A program made the position numbers and the translations under genes. 64,000 nt of DNA. Origin: Trichobilharzia szidati (taxonomy: Eukaryota; Platyhelminthes; Trematoda; Strigeidida; Schistosomatidae). Positions 21,290-31,159 of this stretch are shown here, in pieces. The number at the start of each line of letters is the position of its first letter. Positions within the stretch are counted from its first letter, which is position 1. The stretch covers positions 9,893,204 to 9,957,203 of the forward strand of contig OX235273.1 in the NCBI GenBank assembly GCA_944472155.2. Reading direction: 5' to 3'. The notes beneath the pieces were generated by a model that did no database searches, had not been told where the DNA came from, and saw nothing but the letters and a program-made list of their open reading frames with translations.

Positions 21290-21446
21290 CAAAGACGCAT
21301 AAGCAAATATTGAATTCACACTGTGGAACATAAATTTACCCGGAAGATGGTAGTCTCCAAAGGAGGTCAATTTACTGAAAAGTCGACATGGAATGCACAA
21401 CATGCACATTTAATTAGTTTTTTTGTCCAAATAGCTTTAGGAAAAC
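21290..21446 (+). pseudogene. PLE-1 coding scrap
   Basis: The plus strand reads HTVEHKFTRKM and, after a gap, EKSTWNAQHAHL, like the KSTWNGQLTNFHSW segment that precedes GIY-YIG in the PLE frame at 54387-55256. It abuts the left arm of the inverted repeat. Confidence 0.55.
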
Positions 21447-22167
21447 AGATTGAGCGAGGAATATTCAGTCCATCTCAAGTAGTTCCTCATCATCGATCGA
21501 CTCTTCCATAATATATTATACAGTTTCTTAAGAGTTGGCTTATAAGGATTAGATTCGATTTTACGAGTTCGACCACGGATTGATATCAGTTAGAGAACCA
21601 TTGAAAACCAGCCAGGGAGTACTGGACAGCCAACTGTTTCATCCAAGTAGTTTGGAACTCATCGACAGTACGCACCCATTGTCAAACTTGTAAAAACAAA
21701 TCTAATCCTTACAAGCCAACTACTGAAAATTAATGTGATGCTCACTAGTGACTACTAGCTACAGGACAGAGTTCCCTGGAGTTCTAGTGAAAAGTTGTGA
21801 CCAGTGAGGTTCATCCAGTAGTCAAGTGTGTGAAGATGGATGTCCCACCGATGACACTGATTGGTGGTCACGCTAAATGCATCACGAATTGGTAGAAGTT
21901 GGAATTCATGGGCTGTTTACTGAATCGGGTCCCAGTGGCTGAATGATATAGTTTTTTACATCAATATTTCACCAATTAAGCGGTTACTTTAGTTCATCAG
22001 TTTTAGGTATAGGAGGGGGTGAAATCAAGAGGTTAAAGATCATCAAAACAACTCAATAACAGATGTCAGTAACAAGATTTGTAAGTTTTGAAGGAGGGGT
22101 GAAAATTAATTACAGAACTCATAGGTGGTAATAACAAGTTATTACGTAACTAAGAAATTTGTAGAAT
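21447..22167. repeat. Left arm of ~3.1-kb inverted repeat
   Basis: This arm is the reverse complement of 23834-24575 with some divergence. It is made of an AT-rich PLE-like 3' end (ACAGATTGAGCG start, TTACCAATTAAGCG block and GGTATAGGAGGGGG block) split by a SINE-H insertion at about 21532-21955. A third copy of the PLE-like part at 31160-31500 lacks the SINE-H. Confidence 0.8.
21532..21955. repeat. SINE-H insertion in left inverted-repeat arm
   Basis: The minus-strand tail and hammerhead-like part (21540-21668) join a plus-strand part that starts in a tail (21669) and runs through the body to the tRNA head (CCCAGTGGCTGAATGATA, 21931-21948). The core reads TCGATGA. Stem I GTACTG/CAGTAC and stem II are kept. 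Target duplication is about ATAGTTTCTTA-like, imperfect (21518-21530 and 21947-21958). Confidence 0.75.
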
Positions 22168-22447
22168 AAAGAATCATCAGTAGTAATTCCATACAAGGAA
22201 GGAACCTCGGAAGCCTTATGCAGAATTCCTAACAATGCAGGATTAAAGTGGCATTCAAACCAGCAAACTCAATTAGAAACAAGCTTTGTCGGTTAAAGGA
22301 TCCTGCCAGTGGAGCCTTTAAAACAAAACAATTTAGTTTATCTAATACGTGCTGGAATGACTGTAAGGTTAAATATATAGATCAAACTAGTAGAACAGGG
22401 GCAGTCAGACTAGCCAAACATAAAAACCTAGCAAAATCTAGATTAGT

Positions 22448-22648
22448 TGACCCGTCGGTGGCACAGTGGTTAGGACTCTCGCCGACCATGCACATGGTCC
22501 GGGGTTCGAACCCCTGCCGGCGCACACCCGATATCTATGGTATGCCTGAATTTGGGCAACCGATATCCATGCTGAAAGTTCCACACTTGTACTGAAAATA
22601 CGGTGTGGAAATCAAGCTGTAAATCAAAAAAAAAAAAAAAAAAAAAAA
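22448..22648 (+). repeat. SINE-T copy with 23-A tail
   Basis: Best preserved SINE-T. A-box-like TGGCACAGTGGTTAGGAC (22458-22475), B box GGGGTTCGAACCCC (22500-22513), then the CCGATATCTATGG, TTCCACACTTGTACTG and CGGTGTGGAA blocks and 23 uninterrupted A at 22626-22648. Both internal promoter boxes look usable by RNA polymerase III. Against the uninterrupted PLE-2 copy at 50100-50120 I see no clear target duplication, and a couple of bases are missing. Confidence 0.9.
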
Positions 22649-22942
22649 TAAGATAAGAAATCTAGAGAAAAGTTCAGCTATAGCACTCACTACATGCAAT
22701 TACACACAACCACACAATAGGATGGGATAAGATGATAGTTTTAAAATCGAATGTCACAGGGTATAGGGAGAGATTTATTACAACGGAAGCTTTGTTTATC
22801 GAATCAACTGCAAATACATGTAATAGGAATGATTCAACACCTGTCCACTCAGATATCTGGAAAATTCTACTACCCCTACGACAAATAGGAGAAAACAAGG
22901 AAAGCTATAAAACCCAAGTCTCAAAGTCGTGTGATTATAATT

Positions 22943-22993
22943 GATATGATTATGAACCACAATAAATTTTGTTCGAAACCGTGTCATCCAGTA
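22943..22993 (+). ncRNA. Hammerhead-like motif, PLE-2 end (A3-U8 variant)
   Basis: Boxes in order: GAT, core ATGATTA (22948-22954), stem II GAAC/GTTC (22956-22959, 22973-22976), GAAA (22977-22980), CCGTGTC, then ATCCAG. Relative to CTGATGA, positions 3 and 8 are A and T instead of C and G, which would keep the 3-8 base pair. Stem I is only about three pairs. Confidence 0.5.
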
Positions 22994-23090
22994 AATAATA
23001 CTGTTTCACTGTGTGATGCATCTTATAAACAAACTAGTATGGAATTACTTACTACCACAGTGCCCAAGTTTTACACATACAGAATAAAGA

Positions 23091-23833
23091 TGATTAAGAA
23101 TAATAGGATGACCAAGATGGGAGGTGTTCAGAAATTTATCGATGGAATTGACGGATCGTAAGCCCAATGTAACTAGCTCCTCAGGAGCAGTTAAACTGGT
23201 AAAAACCCACGGAAGAGGTGAAACAGGGCAGTCCGTCTTTATTTCTTGAACTAAGTATTGTTTGGCTAGTGAATATACAGCATAACTTATCTGCATTGAA
23301 AGTCCTTTTGAAGGCCCTTCTCAGAAGTTGTGATAACATCACAAGTGAAATGCGAACTTTGGCAGACTGATTTCTTGAGAAATTTGAACAACTTCTGCTG
23401 TTTTCTTGCTGAGTTCATGTGTTTGTTCAAAAATTTCGTTGGATATCCGCTTCTACTTAGCAGATCACGAATATTACTGGGTTCCTCGTTCGGTAGTTCA
23501 TTTGAACAAATAACTCTAGCCAGGTGAACCAGATATCTAACAAATTTACGTTTGTCTTGTCTAAAAGTACAACTTTCACATACAGCAGGGGTAATCGGAA
23601 TTCATCTGATTAGAAAGCCAAATCTCTCTGTGTTCCAAAGAAATCTGTGCAGCCCCTTTCCTTGCCATGACGACCAACTACATAATATGTATTAAGATTT
23701 TAGAAACGAAATTTCCCCTCCCCTTGCAACTATCTTTTGACTTTGTTAACTTTTACAATTCTAGATAACTCTATTAACTTGTTTGCATTTTACGTAATTC
23801 TTCTGAGTCATCCTATTCTTCTTAGTCATCTAA
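23091..23833. other. Inner spacer of inverted repeat
   Basis: No supported gene. Two overlapping short frames on opposite strands do not resemble known proteins. Possibly an older PLE 3' region. Confidence 0.35.
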
Positions 23834-24575
23834 ATTCTACAAATTTCTTGATTATGTAATGACCTGTTGCTAAAGCCTAAGAATCAACCTATCTTGAATT
23901 ACGCAAGTAATTTTCAACCCTCCTTCAAAGCTTACAAATCTTGTTACTGATATCTATTAGTTAGTTGTTTTGATCACCTTTATCCCTTTAACTTAAACCC
24001 TCCCATACCTAAAACTGATTAACTAAAATAAACGCTTAATTGGTAAAATATCGATGCAAGAAACTATACCATGCAGCCACTGGAACTCGATTCAGTGGCC
24101 AGTCCACGAATTCTAACTTCTACCAATTCGTAGTGCACATAGCGTGACCACCAATCAATGTCATCAGTGGGACATCCATCCTCACACACTTGACTACTGG
24201 ATGGACCTCACTGGTCACAACTTCTCACTAGAACTCCAGGAAACTCCGTCCTGTAACCAGTAGTCACTAGTGAGCATCAGATTAATTTTCAGTAGTTTGG
24301 TTTGTAAGGATTAGATTTGTTCTTACGAGTTTGACAATGGGTGCGTACTGTCGATGAGTCTCAAACTACTGGGATGAAACAACCGGCTGTCCAGTGCTCC
24401 CTGACTGGTTTTCAATGGTTCTGTAAGTGATATCAATCCGTGGTCGAACTCGTTAAAACGAATCTAATCTTTATAAACCAACTCTTAAGAAACTATATGT
24501 TATATTAGTGTAGAGCTAGTCGACGATTGGGAACTAATTGTGAAGGACTAAATATTTCTTCGCTCAATCTGTTGT
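23834..24575. repeat. Right arm of ~3.1-kb inverted repeat
   Basis: Reverse complement of 21447-22167, with the same SINE-H insertion at about 24070-24487 in the same place and with the same internal junction. The hammerhead-like part is at about 24345-24405 (plus strand). The core reads TCGATGA as in the left arm. Confidence 0.8.
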
Positions 24576-24599
24576 GTTTTTTTTCTAAATACGTAAATG

Positions 24600-25315
24600 G
24601 GAATTTGAAAATTCCAAATAACTATAAACGAACACTGGTAAAAACTCTGTTGTTCTCTAAATATGGTCTATAGGCGAATTAGAGTAGGAAGAATTTTTGA
24701 TTCTTGAAAAGATATTTTGAAAAAAAACGGTTACCCCATGAGATTCATTAGCAAGTACATGGAAGATTTGAAGTCTCTAATGTCAAACAAATCACAGTAG
24801 TAAAAAAGCCTATCTTCATTCAACTAGATTTTAGAGGTGATTTTATTGAAGGAGTAGTCAACAGAAGAGACTGAATACGTCATTAACCAGAGCCTATCCT
24901 GCAGCTAAGTTGGTTCCCGTTTATTGGACAACATGCTCTTCTTTGGTGCAATCACAAATCAACAGATAACCTCCTCATGTTAACTCTAACTGTGTATACA
25001 AATTTACATGTATCAGCGGTAGAAGTTACGTTGGGAGAACAGAATGGAGGACACACCTCCAATTTTTTGAACACATGCCGAAAAGTCTACTACTCAAGGG
25101 AACAAATGCATTCAATAGTGTCACTGACAGGCATCTACTTGGTACTGGTCATGATGTGGTAATCGCAAAATCTTAAAAAATTATCAATAGATAAAACAGC
25201 TCAATTCTCATCAAGTTTGCCGAAGCAGTCACTATTAGATGACTGTAACCCGATTAATGTGTTCAGAAAGAAGCAGTTATCAGTCTTTCCATGCCCTGGT
25301 AATTGGATGTCTTTA
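24600..25315 (+). pseudogene. PLE-1 Penelope-like relic with GIY-YIG
   Basis: Plus-strand peptides across frames: YKRTLVKTLLFSKYG (start), NSNCVYKFTCISGRSYVGRTEWRT (24985-25055, with YVG of the GIY-YIG motif), FFEHMPKSLLLKG, DRHLLGTGHDVVI, FAEAVTI and the terminal VQKEAVISLSMPW at about 25260-25300. Same order as 54387-55256. Frameshifts and stops throughout. Confidence 0.8.
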
Positions 25316-25349
25316 TTCTCTCTTTCACTCGATTACGTAATCTTTAACT

Positions 25350-25425
25350 CTGGGAATTCCATTCCGTATGATTATTATTATTATTGTTTGGAATAAAGTG
25401 ATTATTATTATAACTATTGTATGCA
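25350..25425. repeat. CR1-like LINE 3' end scrap and (ATT)n
   Basis: GGGAATTCCATTCC followed by (ATT)n, then GGAATAAAGTG and another (ATT)n. This matches the ends of the CR1-like copies at 41740-41830 and 28710-28790. Confidence 0.65.
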
Positions 25426-25579
25426 TATATTGATTTTTTGTTTAAAGTTGAACTCTCGTGTAGGTATGTTAAAACTGTTTCTGCACATGAACCCTACGCT
25501 ATGCGCAGCTGATGAGAAGCCAAAGAAGTAAATGACTTTACCATCATATTCCGCACTAACTCTTGTTCTTGCTTTATTC

Positions 25580-25606
25580 CAAATATATATATATATATAT
25601 ATATTG
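25580..25606. repeat. (AT)n microsatellite
   Basis: About 12 AT units directly left of a SINE-H copy. Confidence 0.95.
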
Positions 25607-25905
25607 CCAATATATTATTGGAAAATCAACCCAGAGTACTGAACAGCTGTTTCGTCCTAGTTTCAAGGGTCTCTTCAGCAATACAATCCTACTGGGAGAG
25701 AAATCCCAAGACCTTCAGATATTAGGCCAGAATCCAGTGAACAGTACATGAATTCTAACTTCTACGATTTCGCAATACGTAGCACGACGGTCAGCCAATG
25801 TCATCAGCGAGTATTTGTCCTCATACTCGTGACTTAATAGACCCTTCTAGTCAGTGAATGGGTTCTCTAACTGAAGTTTGTTTATGATCAAACTTGAAAT
25901 TCGTA
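25607..25905 (-). repeat. SINE-H copy with intact hammerhead core
   Basis: Minus-strand unit with hammerhead at 25636-25684, eroded tRNA head (25690-25740) and body (25750-25860), then a short plus-strand tail (25858-25905) so that both ends look like tails. The head has lost its B box. Confidence 0.75.
25636..25684 (-). ncRNA. Candidate hammerhead ribozyme (SINE-H)
   Basis: Minus strand: stem I GTATTG pairs CAGTAC (one T-G wobble). Core CTGAAGA fits C-U-G-A-N-G-A. Stem II GACCC/GGAC has one A-A mismatch. GAAA is intact, stem III is A-C with G-T around loop AGCT, and the cleavage triplet GTT satisfies the NUH rule. It is the only SINE-H copy here in which every core nucleotide and a fully paired stem I survive. 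Confidence 0.65.
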
Positions 25906-26024
25906 TTTGAGTCGAACACATTAGCGTGTTTAAGCTTAATAAACCCTGTCACTTCCACTGGCCTATCATACTGAACAGAATTTTCTCTACTTTTTACACT
26001 TATCCTTATACAGTCCACAACCAA

Positions 26025-26512
26025 CGAGGCTGTTAAGTTACACCGATTGAGATGGTTAAGACATGTGTTCCGTATTCCTAGTCATCCCCTTCCTCGACAA
26101 CGGGTAATGTTAGCTGAAATAGGGTCAGGATGGAAAAGAGCTAGGGGCGGTCAAACCAAAACATGGCACCAGTCAATGAAATCTACAAAAGCTAGTCTAA
26201 GCCACGTAGGAAGGTGTAGACTTCCTGACTCGTTGGGGTCCTCGGGACGGTAAAAACCAATGGTTGGAAACAATTGGTGACATGGCTCAAAATAGTTCTC
26301 AATGACAGCGCAGATGCATCCACTGCTTGTGACTTATGATTTTCAATGAAACTGTTTTTTTTCTTCGTTATTACTATTCCTTTGTCTCACACCTCTGTTT
26401 ACCGTCTCTACTACTTTCTTCTCTTGCTTTGTGTGCTACATGGAGTGTGGCGACTTGAACTGGTGCACATATGTGCAAAGTTCTATGTCGAAAACAGACA
26501 GACAGACAGTTC
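26025..26512 (+). mobile_element. RTE-A LINE 3' fragment
   Basis: Plus-strand frame 26047-26253 reads MRWLRHVFRIPSHPLPRQR, MLAEIGSGWKRARGGQTKTW and HQSMKSTKASLSHVGRCRL. An untranslated segment follows, ending with a GACA run at 26495-26510, the RTE-A 3' end. It starts after the catalytic region. Confidence 0.85.
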
Positions 26513-26529
26513 ACCTACGGTAGATCTGT

Positions 26530-26860
26530 TAATTGCTTGAATTTTCACATTACTAATCGGATTGAGTCCTGGAGAAAATGACTAGTTTTTAGTCAGCTAG
26601 TTAGTGAGTTATCTATCATTAGCCGCCTGCATGTGTATACACGAGTGGGCTAGCATATGAACAAGTACATTTTTATTTCATGACTTTAAAACAAAGGACA
26701 TTTAATTTCCACATGTATATTTTGTACAACGAGTCACCTAGATGAGTACAAATCATATAGAATGAGTCATATTATCATCTCAGGGAAGAAGAGAGAAAAA
26801 TCAATATCACATTTAGGTAGCATTGGTCGAGTGATTTACAATGTACATACTTGAAAGAAA
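26530..26860 (-). repeat. Repeat Y, copy 2
   Basis: Reverse complement of 15150-15520 (see that entry). It begins directly after the RTE-A 3' end. Confidence 0.6.
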
Positions 26861-26889
26861 AGGTTGAGGATAAAAGGAATCTCACTTAA

Positions 26890-27115
26890 GATTTTTGCCT
26901 TCCTAGTAGAGGTTAACGGTGGTATCGAATAGCCCAGGGGAAAGATGTTTGAGTCATCAAGGGGGACGGGGAGGTGGCATCTCGAGGTAGTGGATACTAC
27001 CATTGCTGCTGCTGATGATGACTGCCAACAAGCACGACACTCAGGTCCAGAGCTTCATGTCCATTATCGTCAGTTATCTTGTGAACATCTGTGATTGTGG
27101 TTTCAACGACTAATA
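26890..27115 (+). repeat. SINE-D copy, degenerate
   Basis: Recognised by the hammerhead-like block at about 26998-27050: CTGATGATGA, TGCC/GCAC stem pieces, GACA in place of GAAA, then AGGTCCAG. The tRNA-like head is eroded. Probably an old member of the family whose best copy is at 49225-49420. Confidence 0.5.
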
Positions 27116-27169
27116 GGCCACACGTGATAAAACAAGTTTATACACAGTGGAATTAGATGTTGGTATCGG

Positions 27170-27330
27170 TAAAAAAACCTCATTAGGAACCAATAAGGAG
27201 TGCCGAAGAGCTGTTTCGTCCTAGTTCGTAGGGATACTTCAGCAGTACATTGAGACCCAAGGCATGCACTCATCGTTTCAAACGGAAAACTTACTGGATT
27301 CCCGTACTAGTCTCTTTAAACCAAATAGCT
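27170..27330 (-). repeat. SINE-H fragment
   Basis: Minus-strand hammerhead-like relic at 27203-27262 (GTACTG stem, core CTGAAGT with position 9 changed, GAAA kept). The 3' half of stem I has decayed. The rest of the unit is short and diverged. Confidence 0.6.
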
Positions 27331-27344
27331 AAAGGTGATCTTCG

Positions 27345-27540
27345 TCAATCAGTGGCCTAGTGGATAACGTTTACACGTTTCAAACGATAGGCGAAGGGTT
27401 CGAGTCCCACTGGGAACACCATCGACACTCAGTTGGAGGGGGATGGAGTTTCATCTATTAGCTGATGCGTCCTAAATGGGACGAAATGCACGTGTCATGG
27501 ATAGTACCACTGTTCACCATCAACCGAAATAACTGAACTA
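27345..27540 (+). repeat. Sm-alpha-like hammerhead repeat
   Basis: Head with A-box-like GTGGCCTAGTGGATAACG (27351-27368) and B box GGGTTCGAGTCCC (27397-27409), both good RNA polymerase III matches. Downstream is a hammerhead-like motif: CTGATGC (27462-27468), stem II CGTCC/GGACG, GAAA (27483-27486), GTC (27494-27496). This order of boxes and ribozyme is that of schistosome Sm-alpha. Position 9 is C instead of A, which should abolish cleavage. Confidence 0.75.
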
Positions 27541-27604
27541 AAATCCAGAAAGTGAGTAATCCGTTTTCTTTATCGTTTTACAATTTCAGGAGCAAAATTT
27601 ATTT

Positions 27605-28525
27605 AGATTTGTAGGTAATTGGACAAGAAGACCCTAGAAGATCTGGATTTCGCAGATGATATATGTCTGATGTCACAGAAACTCGAAGACTTATAAGCGG
27701 AAAGCAACAAAATGGTTGAAGAAGCAGCAAAGAAAGGACTCCAAATGGACATAAAAAAGACGAAGGTAATGAAGATAACCAACGAACAGCAATTACAACA
27801 ACAACAACAACCAGCACCAATCACCATCAACGGGAGAGATTTAACAGAGGTCACTTCCTGCCTTCACTTATCTAGAAAGCATCGTTTCAGCCAGAACTGG
27901 CGGAACGGATGAAGATGTCAAAGCCAGTTGGTCAGCGACAATCATAAAGGCGAGATACGCCTTCATCAAACTGAAACCATTTTGGAACGCCTCTTCACCT
28001 AGCATAAGGAACAAGATTCGGATTTTCAACACCAGTGTCAAGTCGGTCTTTCTATACGGGTCAGAAACTTGGCGTGTAACGAAAAGGATTTCCAACAGCT
28101 TGTTGCAGACTTTCATCAACAGCTGCCACCTTTGCTGGTTCCATACTGAAATCAAACGGTCAGCAGGCCAGAAGGAATTAGAAACGAGAAACTCTGGTTC
28201 GGAACAAACCAACAGGTGAGAGCCGATCGCTTAACACATATGTAAGAGAAAACGGAGATGGATCGGGCATACATTGAGAAGGCCGCCGAATGACATCGCA
28301 CCCAATGCAGACAATCGCTCGAGTGGAATCCAAATAGGAAGCGACGAGTGAGTCGTCTATGTAAGGGTGATATGGTGGAGATCGTGTGAGAAAGAGATGA
28401 GAGAGTTTGGTTAATCGTATACCAAGCTGAAGAGGATGGCAGAAAAAAAGAACAAAGAACAACAAAGAACTGTTTTTGAAGCCCCATGTTCCAGTCGGAA
28501 CCCAAACGAATAATAATAATAATAA
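27605..28525 (+). mobile_element. RTE-B LINE, 5'-truncated
   Basis: Starts just before the catalytic motif: plus strand LEDLDFADDICLMSQKLEDL (27630-27690), then MVEEAAKKGLQMDIKKTKVMKITNE (27712 on), the Gln repeat at 27795-27812, ITINGRDLTEVTSCL, SVFLYGSETWRVTKRI, and the terminal block near 28480-28510 with an (AAT)n tail. The short frame at 27712-27912 is the best preserved piece. No TSD found. Confidence 0.88.
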
Positions 28526-28554
28526 TAATAGGTGTTTGGATTAATTTCAATTCT

Positions 28555-28690
28555 TAGGTTCTCGTCAAGAATCAACATCAGCTATAGAGATCATTGAAAA
28601 CCACCAAGGAGTACTGGATAGTTATTTCGTCCTATTTCGGTACGCTTAATCAGTGTGCACCGACGATCATCCTATATATGCATTTACTAA
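28555..28690 (-). repeat. SINE-H fragment
   Basis: Minus-strand tail and hammerhead-like relic (28605-28665). The 3' stem I half CAGTAC and the AGGACGAAAT block are visible, but the first core box is altered (ATTAAGC). Confidence 0.6.
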
Positions 28691-28709
28691 TTTCAAAGGG
28701 ATGCTCTTT

Positions 28710-29725
28710 AATAATAATAATAATAATAAATTTGCTTTATTCCAAAACAGTACTTGTGATACAGAATGGAATTCTCAGCATTTTTACTACAGTATTGCAT
28801 CCAGCTGGTACATTATCAATAAATAGAATTCTACATAGAGTAAGGAAATCTCAGTTCATTATGACAACAACATATTAGCATGTCGGTAGCAAAGCCAAAG
28901 TTGAACAGTGTTTGAAGGTGTTAGAAAAGTAGGTGCTATCATATTTACTGGTGTAAGCGGAAGAAAGAAACAAAGTAGCACACAAGAGAAAAAGAAAAAA
29001 AGAGGGAGAGAAAAGGAAAAGAAAGAAAGAAAATGTTGTAGCTATAAACGATATGAGTTGGAAATACGAGATCCAGTTGTTCTACTGACTATTTAATAAG
29101 TTATAGTTATCACGCCTTCTTTATCGCACAGAACACGAGCTAAGTAGGGTATGGTTGAGTTTTTGTACTTGCTAGTGCGAGCATATAGTTTTCTATATAG
29201 ACTTCTGGTTTTACCTGATGAGATGCAGAGGGAGAGTTGTGAGTGAAGAGGGTGGTGTAAGTTAGATAGAATGGATTTAGCCCATTTTTCACATGATTCC
29301 ATGTGCCTGTCAACCAGAATATTAACAATCTGGTTAAGTGCCACGTTGCTTACCCTGCTGACAACCTTTAACATCCTGCGTAATAAGGTATAGTCTTTCT
29401 TCAGTATCCCGGGAGAACTAAGGGGGAACAATAGAGAATAATAGGTAGAATGCGATAGTTGACGAATTGTAGGAGTAAGGGTTGGGTTATACCAGAATGT
29501 TTTAACTTCTTGATGTAGAAGGTAAGACGGAATATTTTCTTAGAAATATTTCTTAGAAAAGAAGAAAAAAGATATGAGACAACCAGGAAAGATCAGCAAA
29601 TAGAATGACGTCTAGGTATTTAATTTCCGACTTGGTTTCTATTTCAGTGCCATCTATGTTGCACACCTCGTGAGTGTTAACCAGTTTGTTTAGGTCAGAT
29701 TTATGCCTATTTTTTTATAATGCAA
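28710..29725 (-). pseudogene. CR1-like LINE, RT C-terminal relic
   Basis: Minus-strand peptides: HKSDLNKLVN, VCNIDGTEIETKSEIKYLDVIL (29590-29660), then frame 29093-29431: ILKKDYTLLRRMLKVVSRV, NILVDRHMESCEKWAKSIL, ISSGKTRSLYRKLYARTSKY and IPYLARVLCDKEG. The 3' untranslated end has GAATTCCATTCTGTAT and a (TTA)n tail at 28710-28730. It is colinear with the plus copy at 40548-41830. Catalytic motifs are absent and frames are broken upstream. Confidence 0.8.
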
Positions 29726-29781
29726 CATATAAATGTAAATTTATCATCAACCACAATGCTCAGTACAGGCATAATTAGTTA

Positions 29782-30015
29782 GTAATTCTGTGGATGGTGA
29801 GTAGCAGCAGAATCCAGGACAACACGCGTTTCGTCTTATTTTAGACTCGTCAGCTAGTGGATGTACCCCAGTACACATTCCCCAGTAAGTCACTGACGAT
29901 GTTCCCAATGAACCTTGAACTCAGCACACTATCGTTTCAAGCGCCAAAGCGTTATCCACTAGACCAACTTGGGTCACGAAAGCCACCCACTCCTTGTTCA
30001 ACCAGTATCAGTAAG
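29782..30015 (-). repeat. Sm-alpha-like repeat with 10-bp TSD
   Basis: Minus-strand unit: head with A-box-like TTGGTCTAGTGGATAACG (about 29951-29968), then a hammerhead at 29811-29866 and the GATTCTGCTGC tail. A 10-bp duplication TAATTAGTTA lies at 29772-29781 and 30016-30025. The ribozyme core is intact. Confidence 0.85.
29811..29866 (-). ncRNA. Candidate hammerhead ribozyme (Sm-alpha-like)
   Basis: Minus strand: ATCCA pairs TGGAT for stem I with a 3-nt bulge next to the core. Core CTGACGA fits the consensus. Stem II GTCT/AGAC is perfect, GAAA is intact, and stem III A-C pairs G-T before C. Compared with the known schistosome ribozyme, it has small insertions on both sides of the stem I/III junction. 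Confidence 0.65.
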
Positions 30016-30139
30016 TAATTAGTTAATATGAAGTGTCATAATTTTCTCTGTAATGATATGCACAAATAATTAGTTTCTTCCGTCTTTATTGCACTTTCAT
30101 CATCGTTCTACTCCTTCTCCTATAGAGCATCCAATCTCA

Positions 30140-30275
30140 ACTAATATATATATATATAAACCTTTAGTATACTATATTCTAGGGTACTGGAAGAAATGTG
30201 ACGCCAGACAGATGTTGGAATAGAATGTAAGATAATAAATAATAATAATAATATTAATAATAATATATAGCCGAT
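30140..30275. repeat. (AT)n and (AAT)n microsatellites
   Basis: An AT run at about 30143-30160 and an imperfect AAT run at 30236-30270. No gene in the surrounding 30026-30329. Confidence 0.85.
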
Positions 30276-30329
30276 GATATCGAAACAATAATGTGAATAG
30301 CACCCAGTTCTTCTGTAACAGTAGTGCGT

Positions 30330-31015
30330 TAGCAAGATAATGACTGACCGACTGACTGACTGGTTTCAGTATAGACTTTTGCACAGGTGTGCACCACTTA
30401 GAGGTACCACTCTCCTCACACAAAGCAAGAGAACAGAGTAAAGAGAGATATAATAAATAGAAGTGTCAGCGATGGAAAAAAGAATAGTAACATGGAAGAA
30501 TAACAGAATTTTATGGGATATAATAAATCACAAAGAGAGTGAATGCATCTGCGCCATGGCGACGACAACGACGATTTTGACCCAGTCATATCACCAACTG
30601 TCTCTAGCATTCATCGGTTCTTACCATCCCAAGGAACATAACCAAACAGCTAGCCAGCCAGACGGTCTACACCTCCCGAACCGGCTCAAACGAACTGTTA
30701 TGGATCTGGTTGACTGATGAGGCCATGTTTTGGTTTGACCACCACTAGCTAACTCTTTTCCAAGCTGATCCATCCTATGTCACCCAAAACATTGTCCGTC
30801 GAGGAAGGCGATGGTTCTGAAGACGAAACACATGTCCTAGCCATCTCAGTCGATGTATACTAACCAGCCCGTCCACTGACTTTCCTTTCTTATTTAGTAC
30901 TCAACGCCTAAGCTAAATATTAATCACCCTATTATGCCGCCTAAAACGAGAGACAGGACGCAGACACCTATGATCAAAGACAGTTAGCCAGCCTTTTATG
31001 TAGAAAAAAGTTAAG
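30330..31015 (-). mobile_element. RTE-A LINE 3' part, diverged
   Basis: Minus-strand RTE-A with the order C-terminal block, GGQ-like block near 30720-30750, and 3' end block TTTCAGTATAGACTTTTGC at 30362-30380. It is more diverged than the copies at 47081 and 63347 and lacks a clear CTGT run (CTGACTGACTG instead). No frame remains. Confidence 0.7.
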
Positions 31016-31159
31016 GATTTAGAGTTTATCCAACAAGAAGGACAAAAGGACACCAGGAATCATTCATTAGTCGGTGCGCATCATCTCCTCATCACCTCTA
31101 TCTTCTCTATGTCTTGGTGAACCCTTAGCTATTTCAGTAATTTCCGAATTCCCATTTAT

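Larger units (their letters stand above)
22190..23090 (+). mobile_element. PLE-2 element, GIY-YIG relic and 3' end
   Basis: Plus-strand peptides: RRIL-like NKAGIKV, NSIRNKLCRLKDP, then CNDCKVKYIDQTSRTGAVRL with AKHKNLAKSRL (GIY-YIG domain, YIG reads YID), IRNLEKSSAIALTTCNY, and the 3' end at 22920-23085 with a hammerhead-like block and the TTACTACCACAGTGCCC end. A SINE-T with a 23-A tail interrupts it at 22448-22648. Same order as at 49640-50330. It forms the core of the large inverted repeat. Confidence 0.8.

Noticed and set aside
22451..22525. tRNA gene candidate in SINE-T head
   Set aside because: The boxes are strong but the sequence is present in many copies with the same non-tRNA body and A tail.
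25501..25545. CTGATGAG with nearby GAAG-like boxes
   Set aside because: No pairing stem II and no GAAA at suitable distance. Isolated core match expected by chance.
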